44,767 bases of DNA from Klebsiella pneumoniae (lineage in GTDB: Bacteria > Myxococcota_A > UBA9042). The stretch covers positions 1 through 44,767 of the forward strand of contig CAMDBH010000021.1 in the NCBI GenBank assembly GCA_945889325.1, given 5' to 3'. This document shows positions 16,855-24,858 of this stretch, in pieces. The first letter of the stretch is position 1, and the number at the start of each line of letters is the position of its first letter. The translations under genes were made by a program, and so were the position numbers. The notes under the pieces are model-generated. The model had not been told where the DNA came from, did not search any database, and saw nothing but the letters and a program-made list of their open reading frames with translations.

Positions 16855-17772
16855 CTAACCCAAACTGCGGCGCCTGACCAACAGCGCCAACAGGGCCGCG
16901 GCAAAAAACCCAGAAGACCATGGGAACTTGCGGTTTTGTCCCTTTGCGTCGCAGCCACAACCCTTGTCCACGGCAACGGCTGGCTTTGGCGCTTCCTTCA
17001 GTGCGATTTTGAGGGATTCGCGCCCGCTTGGATCGAATTCAATCCGCACTTTTGTGCCGGGCTTGAGGTCCGCCGCCGTTCCGCCCGACACGACGCTGTC
17101 CCAAGCAGCTGCGCCGCCTTCCATTGAAAATGCGCGGGTTTGGCCTTCTTTTGTCAACACAAACAGCTTGCTGCCGCCGCGATCCATGACTTTGGCATCG
17201 TCCAAGATCTCGATTTCCGTGGTTGAAACGATGGCAATCTCGGGGCGAACCACCCCGCGGGGGTCGTACTTGGCCGTGATAACGGTGCCCTTGACCAAAT
17301 CTTCGACTTTGCCACCGGTCACACATTGCGCCAAGATTGCGCGATCTTTGGGCACAGGCACAGCGGTCATGGTGGTGGCCGTCTTGCTCGCTTTGACGTA
17401 GAGCATCGTTTCACTGAGCTCGGCCACGATCACTTCGGTTGCAATCGCGTAGCGAAAATCCGCAGGTTTGGGCGCGGTCGCCATCGTGTCAACCGTCAGA
17501 TGCGTTTCGCTGGCCGCGGGCGCGACCGTAGGCGTCGCCGCCACGGCGATGGCCGGATTGGCGGCCAAACGCGGATCCATAGGCATAGCAGACGGTTGCA
17601 GCGCACCCGAGCGGCGCGCTTGTTCCGCGGTGACGGCGCGCAGCGCGCTGGGATTTAGCTCAATGTTTTGCAAGCGAGGAAGCGTGCCATCCGCGGCTCC
17701 CGCAGCAGCGTGCACCGCGGGCGCGAGCAAGGCGAATTGAGCAACCGCAAGGATTTGCAGCCAGAGTTTCAT
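16855..17772 (-). CDS. Exported protein with MYXO-CTERM-like sorting signal and internal duplication
   Basis: A 305-residue protein with an N-terminal Sec signal (cleavage near HAAA, about 22). The C-terminus has GCGC (271-274), a short spacer, a hydrophobic segment (about 286-299) and RRR. This three-part tail matches MYXO-CTERM anchors, processed by myxosortase-type enzymes in Myxococcota. The middle contains two related segments of about 70 residues: 112-182 and 185-258. They share V(T/S)GG, a DL.(K/P)GT turn and a (Y/F)DP.G motif, which I read as an internal duplication of a small beta domain. GGAGAGGG precedes the ATG at 17772. It is probably a cell-surface protein of unknown role. Confidence 0.75.
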   Translation of the reverse strand: MKLWLQILAVAQFALLAPAVHAAAGAADGTLPRLQNIELNPSALRAVTAEQARRSGALQPSAMPMDPRLAANPAIAVAATPTVAPAASETHLTVDTMATAPKPADFRYAIATEVIVAELSETMLYVKASKTATTMTAVPVPKDRAILAQCVTGGKVEDLVKGTVITAKYDPRGVVRPEIAIVSTTEIEILDDAKVMDRGGSKLFVLTKEGQTRAFSMEGGAAAWDSVVSGGTAADLKPGTKVRIEFDPSGRESLKIALKEAPKPAVAVDKGCGCDAKGQNRKFPWSSGFFAAALLALLVRRRSLG

Positions 17773-17800
17773 CAGATGCCCTCTCCGTTTGACGCCGACC

Positions 17801-19396
17801 TCAACCTACTGCTTTGGGCGCAGCACCGTTGACCGCATCGCTGCAACCGCTGGCAAATTGGGCAAAATTGTCGTTGAACATCACAGCCAACTTGTCAGCC
17901 GTCTTGTCATAAGCCGCGCCGTCGGTCCAGGTGCCGCGCGGTTGCAAAAGCTTTTGCAGATCGGGGGCCAGTGCCGGGCATGACGTCGGAACCTCAAAAC
18001 CGAAACGCGAATCTTTGACAAATTCAACGTTTTGCAGCGAGCCATCCAAGACCGAATTGAGCAACGCCCGCGTGGCTTTGATGGGCATGCGATGGCCGGT
18101 ACCGTAGGGGCCGCCGGTCCAACCCGTTGAAATCAACCAGGCTTGGCTATTGTTGTCGGCCATTTTCTTCTGCAACAATTCGGCGTAGACCGACGGATGC
18201 ATCGGCATGAAAGGCCCGCCAAAGCACGCAGAAAAATTGGGCTGCGGTTCGGTCACGCCCATCTCCGTGCCAGCGACCTTAGCGGTATAGCCTGAAATGA
18301 AATGGTAAGCGGCTTGCGCCGGCGTCAACCGGGCAATCGGTGGCAGGATGCCAAACGCATCGGCCGTGAGAAAGATGACATTTTGCGGATGGCCGGCGAC
18401 GCCGGAATCCACACGATTTGGAATAAATTCAATGGGATAGGATCCGCGGCTGTTTTCAGCCAGGGAGCCATCGTAGAAATCGGGCACGCGGTTGTCATCG
18501 AGCACGACATTTTCCAAAATCGTGCCAAAACGCCGTGAAGTTGCAAAGATTTCGGGCTCCGCTTCGGGGCTTAGGTTGATCATTTTGGCGTAGCAGCCGC
18601 CCTCAAAGTTGAACACGCCGTTGCTGCCCCAGCCGTGCTCATCGTCGCCGATCAAACCGCGGCTGGAATCGGCCGAGAGGGTGGTCTTGCCAGTGCCAGA
18701 AAGACCAAAGAAGATCGCGGTGTTGCCGTCTTTGGTGTTGGCCGAGCAGTGCATGGGCAAGATGCCGCGCTGGGGCATGAGGAAATTCATCACGCCGAAA
18801 ATGGCTTTCTTCACTTCTCCCGCGTACTTGGTGCCGCCGATCAAGATCATGCGTTTTTCAAAGCTGCCGAGATTAAAAGCTTCTGATGCCACTCCGTCTT
18901 CCTTTCCGGCAGCCTGAAGATGCGGCGCGTGCAAGATGGTAAATTGCGGCTCAAAAGTGCTCAGTTCAGCAGCCGTTGGCCGCACAAACATGTTGCGCGC
19001 GAACGCGGCATGCCAAGCATTTTGGGTAACTACGCGAATGGGCAGACGTTCATCCTTGTCCGCCCCGCAGTACAAGTCTTGCACAAACAGGTCCGGCTGG
19101 GCGTCCAAGTAGCCTTGGACCTTGGCGAGCATGTGCTCAAACGTTGCGGAATCCGTGGCTTTATTGTATTTCCCCCACCAGATCTTGTCGGCGGATGCGC
19201 CCTTGACGATGAATTTGTCATTCGGCGAGCGACCCGTGCGAGGGGTCGTAACGGCCACAAATGCGCCGTGCGCTGACAGGCGGCCTTCACCGCGTTTGAC
19301 TGCCGTTTCAATGAGTTCAGATGAAATCTGGTTCCAGTGCGCGGTTCCGGTCGGATTCAGGCCGTGGTGATCCAGGCCAAAGCTGCTCTGAGACAT
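17801..19396 (-). CDS. pckA: Phosphoenolpyruvate carboxykinase (ATP)
   Basis: Converts oxaloacetate and ATP to phosphoenolpyruvate, the first committed step of gluconeogenesis. The 531-residue length is standard. The kinase-1 P-loop is GLSGTGKTTLS (231-241), the metal-binding region is PMHCSAN (214-220), and the kinase-2 motif is GDDEHGW (250-256). The R-loop region RTGRSPNDKF (53-62) is also present. The ATG at 19396 has GAGG about 7 bases upstream; a TTG at 19408 is in frame but is less likely. It follows the Ser/Thr kinase gene on the same strand after about 100 bases, so it probably has its own promoter. Confidence 0.97.
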   Translation of the reverse strand: MSQSSFGLDHHGLNPTGTAHWNQISSELIETAVKRGEGRLSAHGAFVAVTTPRTGRSPNDKFIVKGASADKIWWGKYNKATDSATFEHMLAKVQGYLDAQPDLFVQDLYCGADKDERLPIRVVTQNAWHAAFARNMFVRPTAAELSTFEPQFTILHAPHLQAAGKEDGVASEAFNLGSFEKRMILIGGTKYAGEVKKAIFGVMNFLMPQRGILPMHCSANTKDGNTAIFFGLSGTGKTTLSADSSRGLIGDDEHGWGSNGVFNFEGGCYAKMINLSPEAEPEIFATSRRFGTILENVVLDDNRVPDFYDGSLAENSRGSYPIEFIPNRVDSGVAGHPQNVIFLTADAFGILPPIARLTPAQAAYHFISGYTAKVAGTEMGVTEPQPNFSACFGGPFMPMHPSVYAELLQKKMADNNSQAWLISTGWTGGPYGTGHRMPIKATRALLNSVLDGSLQNVEFVKDSRFGFEVPTSCPALAPDLQKLLQPRGTWTDGAAYDKTADKLAVMFNDNFAQFASGCSDAVNGAAPKAVG

Positions 19397-19464
19397 AGGA
19401 AACCTCAATATTAACGGGGTGATATCGCGAATGTGCCGCCCCAGCGGCGACGGCGCAGTAGTCT

Positions 19465-19480
19465 AGTGCCATCGGGCACT
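19465..19480. terminator. Short hairpin between kinase gene and pckA
   Basis: AGTGCC (19465-19470) and GGCACT (19475-19480) pair perfectly around a 4-base loop, and the plus strand continues with four T. It sits 17 bases after the kinase stop on the minus strand, where it is preceded by A-run rather than followed by T. A weak or bidirectional terminator is possible. Confidence 0.35.
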
Positions 19481-19496
19481 TTTGGCAATGCGGAAT

Positions 19497-21356
19497 CTAC
19501 AGGGAGACGCCATCGGCCGCGCAGGCCCGTTTGACGGCGCCTTTGCCAGCGCTCATTTGGCCAAACCAAATTTGCGCACCGCCGAGGTCACCGCGCTTGC
19601 AATGAACCAGAGTTAAGATCGCAAATGCTCTAGCCGTTTTTGCGGTCAGCAAACTGTGCGTCGCCGCCTTCTCCGCTTCAGCGAGTCTGCCGCTCTTGAA
19701 CGCGGCTTCAGCGGCAGCAACCTCCTCGGGAACCGCCACAACCGTGCCTGCTGCTTTGACTATCGGATCGATCGGCCCGCCGCGCGGACGCAGGTGTTCC
19801 GCCACTGGCTTTTCGCCAGCTGTCCGCGTCGGAGTTGGCTGTTCCGTCTCCGTAACAGCAACCGCGAGTTTCTCGGTTTGTGCAACCTGAGGGGCCGCCG
19901 CGGGTACAAGTGCCGGTTTTTCAGCGATAACGGCTGGTCCGCGCGCGGTCGCGTGGGCTGGCGGCGCGGGCGCCTGCGCGGGGGCCTGCGGCGGCGTCGC
20001 TGCGGGCGACGGCGGCGCGACCGCGGGCGCAACGACCGACGGCGCTAGGTCTTTTCCGCCTCCGACCGCGATGACGCCGCCGATCACCGCAGCCACGCCG
20101 ATCGCGCCTATGGCCAGCCACTTGGCGTTGCCGCCCGTGGGGGCGCGGGTGACCGCGACTGCAGCGCCGTTTGCGGCAACCGTTGCAGCCGGCAACGCGC
20201 GCATCGCTGGCTCCGCTGCGATGGCGTTTTCCGGTGCGGCAACGGGCGCTTGGGTCATAGCGGCAATCGGCGCTGGCGCCACGGCGGCGGAGCCGTCAAA
20301 AGTGACATCCATTGCCGCCGGTTGGCTGCCGTCGAAAGTGACGTCATTGAGATCTTGTTGCGTCGGCGCGCCATTTTGCGTGTTCACCCGCACCACGGCA
20401 CCGGACTCAAACGCGCCACTTTTGCGCGGATCGATGGACTGCAACGCCTGCCCAGTCAGCGCCGCAACAAAATCACCGATATCTGCATAACGATCATCGG
20501 CTTTCTTGCTCAGCGCCTTCTGAATCGCCCGCAATGCATGTCCCGGCACTTGCGGCGCCTTGGCGGCCAAATCCGGCGTCGGCGAGTGAACAATTTGAAA
20601 TAACAAACCAATTGGCGAATCAGCCACCCACGGCGGCGCGCCTGTCAGCATCTCATAAACCATCACAGCTAAGGCAAACTGATCGCTCCGACCGTCAATT
20701 TCATTATTTCTTCCCATGGCTTGCTCGGGCGCCATGTATTGCGGCGTGCCCAGAAGTACGGCTTCCTGCGTTTGCACCGTTTGCGACCCGCGCAGTTTGC
20801 TGATGCCGAAATCCAATACTTTGACCGTTTCGTGAATCGTGCCTCCCGAATCCGTGGGAACCAAAAACACATTTTCCGGTTTCAGATCGCGGTGAACCAC
20901 CTCATGCCGGTGGGCCGCCAGCAGCGCCGACCCAATTTGGCGCGTGATCGCGCACACCTCCTCGAACGGCAACTGACGCTGGCGCAACAACTTGTCGCGC
21001 AACACCTCACCTTGCAAAAACTCAAGCACAATATAGGGTTCACCGCTGTCCAACGCCGCGAGATCGATCACATCTACGATGTTTGGGTGGCCAATTTTGG
21101 TCGAAATTTCTGCTTCGCGCGCGAAGCGCACATAGGCTTCATCGGTCAAACCTGTGCCATGCAAGACCTTGATCGCAGAGCGCTTGTTCGCCAGCCGCTG
21201 GTGGCGCGCCAGCCAGACGGTGCCCATGCCGCCTTTGCCCAAAATGCGCTCAATGAGCCAGGTGCCGCCGATTAGCGAACCAGGCGCCAATGTTGCCACG
21301 CTGCCCTGGCTTGGCGCTTGCTGATTGGAGCCTGTTTGGTTATCTTGCACAGCCAT
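19497..21356 (-). CDS. Hanks-type serine/threonine protein kinase, membrane-anchored
   Basis: A 619-residue signalling kinase. The kinase domain covers about 30-300: glycine loop LGKGGMGTVWLA (39-50), catalytic Lys63 (AIKVL), HRDLKPENV (155-163), DFG (182-184) and GTPQYMAPEQ (203-212), so all catalytic elements are present. A variable linker follows, with the phrase DVTFDGS repeated at about 338-344 and 350-356. A transmembrane segment lies at about 412-433 and an Ala/Pro-rich extracytoplasmic region with a small helical tail completes the protein. The ATG at 21356 has AAGGCGAG upstream on the minus strand, and a longer open frame to 21572 would run through the divergent gene. The start codon overlaps that of the divergent exported protein. 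Confidence 0.92.
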   Translation of the reverse strand: MAVQDNQTGSNQQAPSQGSVATLAPGSLIGGTWLIERILGKGGMGTVWLARHQRLANKRSAIKVLHGTGLTDEAYVRFAREAEISTKIGHPNIVDVIDLAALDSGEPYIVLEFLQGEVLRDKLLRQRQLPFEEVCAITRQIGSALLAAHRHEVVHRDLKPENVFLVPTDSGGTIHETVKVLDFGISKLRGSQTVQTQEAVLLGTPQYMAPEQAMGRNNEIDGRSDQFALAVMVYEMLTGAPPWVADSPIGLLFQIVHSPTPDLAAKAPQVPGHALRAIQKALSKKADDRYADIGDFVAALTGQALQSIDPRKSGAFESGAVVRVNTQNGAPTQQDLNDVTFDGSQPAAMDVTFDGSAAVAPAPIAAMTQAPVAAPENAIAAEPAMRALPAATVAANGAAVAVTRAPTGGNAKWLAIGAIGVAAVIGGVIAVGGGKDLAPSVVAPAVAPPSPAATPPQAPAQAPAPPAHATARGPAVIAEKPALVPAAAPQVAQTEKLAVAVTETEQPTPTRTAGEKPVAEHLRPRGGPIDPIVKAAGTVVAVPEEVAAAEAAFKSGRLAEAEKAATHSLLTAKTARAFAILTLVHCKRGDLGGAQIWFGQMSAGKGAVKRACAADGVSL

Positions 21357-22176
21357 GAAACTCGCCTTGCACCGTCGATTTTTGGGCCGCGGCCGCGCCG
21401 CGATTCTGGCATGTTTGACCTGCATTTCCCAGCCATGCTTGGCGGGCGACGGTGAACCAGCGCCGGGCAGCGTTGTCGACATCAAACCAGTTGTTGAACA
21501 TCTTGTTTTTGCTACAGATGGCAAGGGGCACTTTGTAGCGGCCACGCCTTTTTTCGGCGACAGTTCCGCCAACAGCTTCTATTCGGCGGACGGCAAACAA
21601 TTCGTGCAGTTGCGCATCACTGGCGGCGGTTCTTCTGGTACAGAATCGTGGGACAAAATCTTTTGGGAACCGCGGGTTGACTCGCGCTGGCAGGGCGGCT
21701 TCGGCTGGAAAAATGGCGAGTGGTCCGTGCAATGCGCCGATCGCAAGACGATTTTGCAGCAAGTACCTATGGATGCGGCAAAAAAACTCGCCGCAGATGC
21801 CAAGTTCATCTACGGCACTTGGGATCGCCACGCCCACGGCCTTGCGCGCGACAATGCGGGCACCTATTTCTTTGTCGACCGCGGTGTCGGCGAAAAGGCA
21901 AAGAACTTCCGGGTTTTCATGGGGCCCCGCGGCCGATTGAAACCTATACCGCTTACCAACGTCGTCAGCGACAGTGAAGGGGACATTTTTGCCACCAAGG
22001 AGGGCACGTTGCGGCTGATCCTCGGCCGCGGTGAAAAGAGTGAATCGACGTGGATCAAGGGTAAAACAACCAATCGGTTGGTGGTGTTACCTCTAGATGA
22101 CAACCGCAAGATGATCTACACGGATCTGGGTATCTACACAGGTCAACGCCTCGGGACGCCTTGCGATGACTTGTAA
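21355..22176 (+). CDS. Exported protein of unknown function
   Basis: A 273-residue protein with an Arg-rich n-region and hydrophobic core (AAILACLTCISQPCLAG) that look like a Sec or lipoprotein signal. The body is rich in aromatic residues and Gly (FFGDSSANSFYSADGKQFV, WDKIFWEPRVDSRWQGGFG) and contains three cysteines after the signal. I do not recognise a family. The chosen ATG at 21355 overlaps the kinase ATG on the opposite strand as CATG. No ribosome binding site lies before it; a TTG at 21325 is in frame but would sit inside the kinase gene. The pair could be co-regulated from a shared short region or the mRNA may be leaderless. It ends 123 bases before the ABC operon. Confidence 0.65.
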   Translation: MKLALHRRFLGRGRAAILACLTCISQPCLAGDGEPAPGSVVDIKPVVEHLVFATDGKGHFVAATPFFGDSSANSFYSADGKQFVQLRITGGGSSGTESWDKIFWEPRVDSRWQGGFGWKNGEWSVQCADRKTILQQVPMDAAKKLAADAKFIYGTWDRHAHGLARDNAGTYFFVDRGVGEKAKNFRVFMGPRGRLKPIPLTNVVSDSEGDIFATKEGTLRLILGRGEKSESTWIKGKTTNRLVVLPLDDNRKMIYTDLGIYTGQRLGTPCDDL

Positions 22177-22220
22177 TGTCTTGAATTGCTGTGGTTTTAC
22201 CGACAAATTCGCGAGAATTC

Positions 22221-22275
22221 TGAACGACTATTTCAATAAATGAACGGTCGTTGTACAATCTGAACCATCGTTCAC
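22221..22275 (+). promoter_or_regulatory. Phased TetR-like operator array and candidate promoter
   Basis: Three TGAAC sequences start at 22221, 22241 and 22261, exactly 20 bases apart. The third is a perfect inverted repeat (TGAAC, 4 bases, GTTCA); the second reads TGAACGGTCGTT with inner AACG/CGTT symmetry; the first is degenerate (TGAACGACTATTTCA). TetR-family repressors of efflux genes often use TGAACG/CGTTCA operators. A candidate -10 box TACAAT lies at 22254-22259, with TTTCAA 17 bases upstream as a weak -35. The sites overlap this promoter, which suits repression. No TetR gene is in the window. Confidence 0.5.
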
Positions 22276-22299
22276 CTTACGACCGTTTCGGAAATTGCT

Positions 22300-23526
22300 G
22301 TGCGAAGTCTGCTGCCGATTGCCATTCGCAACGTGTTGCGCAACAAGCGCCGCACCTTGATCACGTTGACCGCGTTGTTGATCGGCGTCGGCGTGATGGT
22401 GAGTATTCGCGGTCTTATCAATGGCTTTCAGGCGGCGTTGATCAACAGCGTGGTCACTGGGCAGACTGGTGCCTTGCAGGTGCACAAAAAGGGCTTTCTT
22501 AAGAATGTGTTGTCCTCGCCACTTGCGATGGACATCCCAGCGGATGACGTGTTCTTCAAGAAAATTGCCGCAGTGCGGGGCGTCAAGGCGATTGCGCCGC
22601 GCATTTCATTTGCCGGCATGCTCAACTTGGGCGACGAAACGATTTTCGTCATGCTACAAGCCATTGATCCAAAGAGAGAATTTGAGATTTGCCCTTTGCG
22701 GTTGGGAGCGATCAAAGACGGTGGCAAATTCGTGCACGGCGCTAACCAGCAGGCGATGGTGGTCACTGTCGAACTCGACAAAGCGCTGCACGGAAAACAA
22801 AAACTCGGCGACCCGGCTGCGGTGCTGGCGTCGGACAAAGACGGCATTTTGGCGGCGGAAAACATCGCACTAGTGGGCACGATGCAACTCAACTCGCCGG
22901 GCGAGCGCAAAGTGGCGATGATGCGGCTTGATCTGGCGCAAAAGCTGCTCAAGATGGAGGGCAGGGCCACGGAACTCATCCTAAGTATCGATGATTTGAC
23001 GCAAATCAACGCGGTGCGCGACCGCTTGCACGCCGTTTTGGGCGCCGAGTATGAAGTGTCAACGTGGGAAGATATTGCGGTGTTCGTCGTATCTGCGCGC
23101 GCACGCCAAAACGTAGTTGTGGTACTAGTTTCGACGATTTTTATGCTGCTTATGCTGCTGGGCGTGGCCAACACGATGTTGATGGCGGTGCTCGATCGCA
23201 CGCGCGAAATTGGCACGATGATGGCGGTCGGCGTGCGGCGCAAGCAAATTGTCGTGTTGTTTCTGCTGGAAGCTTCGTTTATCGGCTTGCTCGGTGGCGT
23301 GATCGGTGCCGCTATCGGCGCAAGCGTCGTGGGGTACTATAACCATGTCGGCATTGAGATGACCGCACCAACGAGTTCAGTGCCCTTTGTGATTCGCCCT
23401 TATGTTACAGTGCCTTATCTGCTAGTCATCAGTGGTCTCGCCGCGCTAGGGGCGCTGATTTTTTCCATGTATCCGGCTTGGCGCGCTTCCAGATTGCGGC
23501 CGGTGGAAGCACTCGCTGGCGGTTAA
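22300..23526 (+). CDS. FtsX/LolE-type ABC transporter permease, first copy
   Basis: A 408-residue inner-membrane permease. It has the MacB/LolC/E layout: N-terminal membrane segment (about 18-38), a periplasmic domain to about residue 270, then three membrane segments ending in AWRASRLRPVEALAGG, the classic FtsX C-terminus. A coupling-type LDRTREIGTMMAVGVRRKQ lies after the second membrane segment. The start is GTG at 22300 with a weak GGAAA upstream; no better start exists. It is a paralogue of the next gene, sharing the phrase GALQVH(K/R)KG. Together with the LolA-like, barrel and ATPase genes it appears to form one envelope-spanning transporter. Confidence 0.88.
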   Translation: MRSLLPIAIRNVLRNKRRTLITLTALLIGVGVMVSIRGLINGFQAALINSVVTGQTGALQVHKKGFLKNVLSSPLAMDIPADDVFFKKIAAVRGVKAIAPRISFAGMLNLGDETIFVMLQAIDPKREFEICPLRLGAIKDGGKFVHGANQQAMVVTVELDKALHGKQKLGDPAAVLASDKDGILAAENIALVGTMQLNSPGERKVAMMRLDLAQKLLKMEGRATELILSIDDLTQINAVRDRLHAVLGAEYEVSTWEDIAVFVVSARARQNVVVVLVSTIFMLLMLLGVANTMLMAVLDRTREIGTMMAVGVRRKQIVVLFLLEASFIGLLGGVIGAAIGASVVGYYNHVGIEMTAPTSSVPFVIRPYVTVPYLLVISGLAALGALIFSMYPAWRASRLRPVEALAGG

Positions 23527-23531
23527 CCTAC

Positions 23532-23549
23532 CAAGTGTATGAAGTAATG
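23532..23549 (+). repeat. Intercistronic element, copy 1
   Basis: The sequence CAAGTGTATGAAGTAATG follows the first permease stop. A near copy follows the second permease at 24785-24803. Both contain ATG-AA(G/A)-TAA, a two-codon frame. It could be a relic of a tandem gene duplication that included flanking sequence. Confidence 0.55.
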
Positions 23550-23560
23550 CGGAGCATCGG

Positions 23561-24781
23561 ATGCTGACCCTTGTCAACTTGGCTGTGCGCAACCTGCTGC
23601 GCAACCGATCGCGGGCGGCGTTCACCATTGGCGCAATCGGCTTCGGCGTGCTGATGACTCTGCTTTTAGGGTCTTTTATTCACGGCTTGGGCAACGTGAT
23701 CATCGACGATCTGATCAAAGGACGGGTCGGCGCTCTGCAGGTGCACCGCAAAGGCTATGATGACGTTCGGGAAAACCAGCCGCTTGACCTAGACATGCCG
23801 CAAGACGGCGATATCCGCAAAAAATTGATGGCAATGCCCGGTGTTACCGGTGTTACGCCGCGGCTGGTATTCGGCGGCATTGCCAACAACGGTGCGCAGT
23901 CGTCCATCGTCATCGCAACGGCGATCGACCCGCAGTTTGAGTACAAAGTGATGCCTTGGGCGCGCAAGAACATGGTGGGCAAGGCCCTGGGCGCTGACAC
24001 GCCCCAAGGTGCCGTGTTTGGTAAAGATTTGGCCGAAGCCATGCAGATCAAGCCCGGCATCAGCGCGACGATCCAAGCGGCGAACAAGACTGGGCAACAA
24101 AACGCGCTGGACATCGACATCGTCGGAACTGTTGATAATGGCAATCCTTTTGAGTCCAAACGCACGCTGCAGATCCCGCTAGCCTACGCCCAAGATTTGC
24201 TCGGCATGCAGGGGCGGGTGACAGAATTTGCGGTATCGATCGACAGCCGCGAAGCGATCGATACCATTGCCCAACGACTTCGCCACCAACTCGGGCCAGG
24301 TGTGGAAGTGCAGACTTGGGCCCAGTTGCGGCCGCAAGTCGCTGATATCGTGCGCTACCAAAAAGTCGCCTTGGGCGTCATCGGCTTTATTTTCTTGGTG
24401 ATCGCGGTGATCGGCGTGGTCAACACCATGCTCATGAGCGTTCTGGAGCGCACGCGCGAAATCGGTACCATGATGGCAGTCGGACTGCGACGCGGTAAAA
24501 TCACAGTGCTTTTTCTGCTCGAAGGGCTCGCACTGGCCGTCATCGGCGGCGCGGCGGGCGCTGGACTCGCTGCGGTCATCGTCATGATTGTTCAATCATT
24601 CGGCGGTATTGCGGCAACGGCGCCGGGCGCGACAGCGGTCGGTTACATCATCCCGATCATGCCGGTGGAATTGGTGCTGCCGACGATTGGCGCGGCGACA
24701 TTGGGCTCCCTGTTGGCGGCGGTCTATCCGTCGTGGCGGGCGGCGCGGCTCAATCCCGTCGATGCGCTGCGGGCGGTCTAA
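23561..24781 (+). CDS. FtsX/LolE-type ABC transporter permease, second copy
   Basis: A 406-residue paralogue of the preceding permease with the same four-segment plan. It has the LERTREIGTMMAVGLRRGK coupling region and the C-terminus SWRAARLNPVDALRAV. The two copies differ throughout, so they are more likely a heterodimer, as in LolC/LolE, than a recent duplicate. GGAG lies about 6 bases before the ATG at 23561. The periplasmic domain carries GALQVHRKGYDDV near the N-terminus, as in copy 1. It has no MacB-like adaptor next to it; instead a LolA-like protein follows. Confidence 0.88.
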   Translation: MLTLVNLAVRNLLRNRSRAAFTIGAIGFGVLMTLLLGSFIHGLGNVIIDDLIKGRVGALQVHRKGYDDVRENQPLDLDMPQDGDIRKKLMAMPGVTGVTPRLVFGGIANNGAQSSIVIATAIDPQFEYKVMPWARKNMVGKALGADTPQGAVFGKDLAEAMQIKPGISATIQAANKTGQQNALDIDIVGTVDNGNPFESKRTLQIPLAYAQDLLGMQGRVTEFAVSIDSREAIDTIAQRLRHQLGPGVEVQTWAQLRPQVADIVRYQKVALGVIGFIFLVIAVIGVVNTMLMSVLERTREIGTMMAVGLRRGKITVLFLLEGLALAVIGGAAGAGLAAVIVMIVQSFGGIAATAPGATAVGYIIPIMPVELVLPTIGAATLGSLLAAVYPSWRAARLNPVDALRAV

Positions 24782-24784
24782 CCG

Positions 24785-24803
24785 CAAGTGTATGAAATAA
24801 ATG
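24785..24803 (+). repeat. Intercistronic element, copy 2
   Basis: CAAGTGTATGAAATAAATG follows the second permease stop by 3 bases and nearly repeats 23532-23549. The copies differ by one substitution and one inserted base. Confidence 0.55.
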
Positions 24804-24858
24804 AAAGCGTCTCGGACTCTAGACCACATCGGTACAATGCACATCCAGAAGGTGACTT

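Noticed and set aside
22428-23243. A 271-codon open frame on the minus strand
   Set aside because: It mirrors the first FtsX-type permease and is Ser/Thr-rich without a recognisable domain.
24833-24838. A TACAAT box before the LolA-like gene as an internal promoter
   Set aside because: No -35 sequence lies at 16-18 bases upstream.
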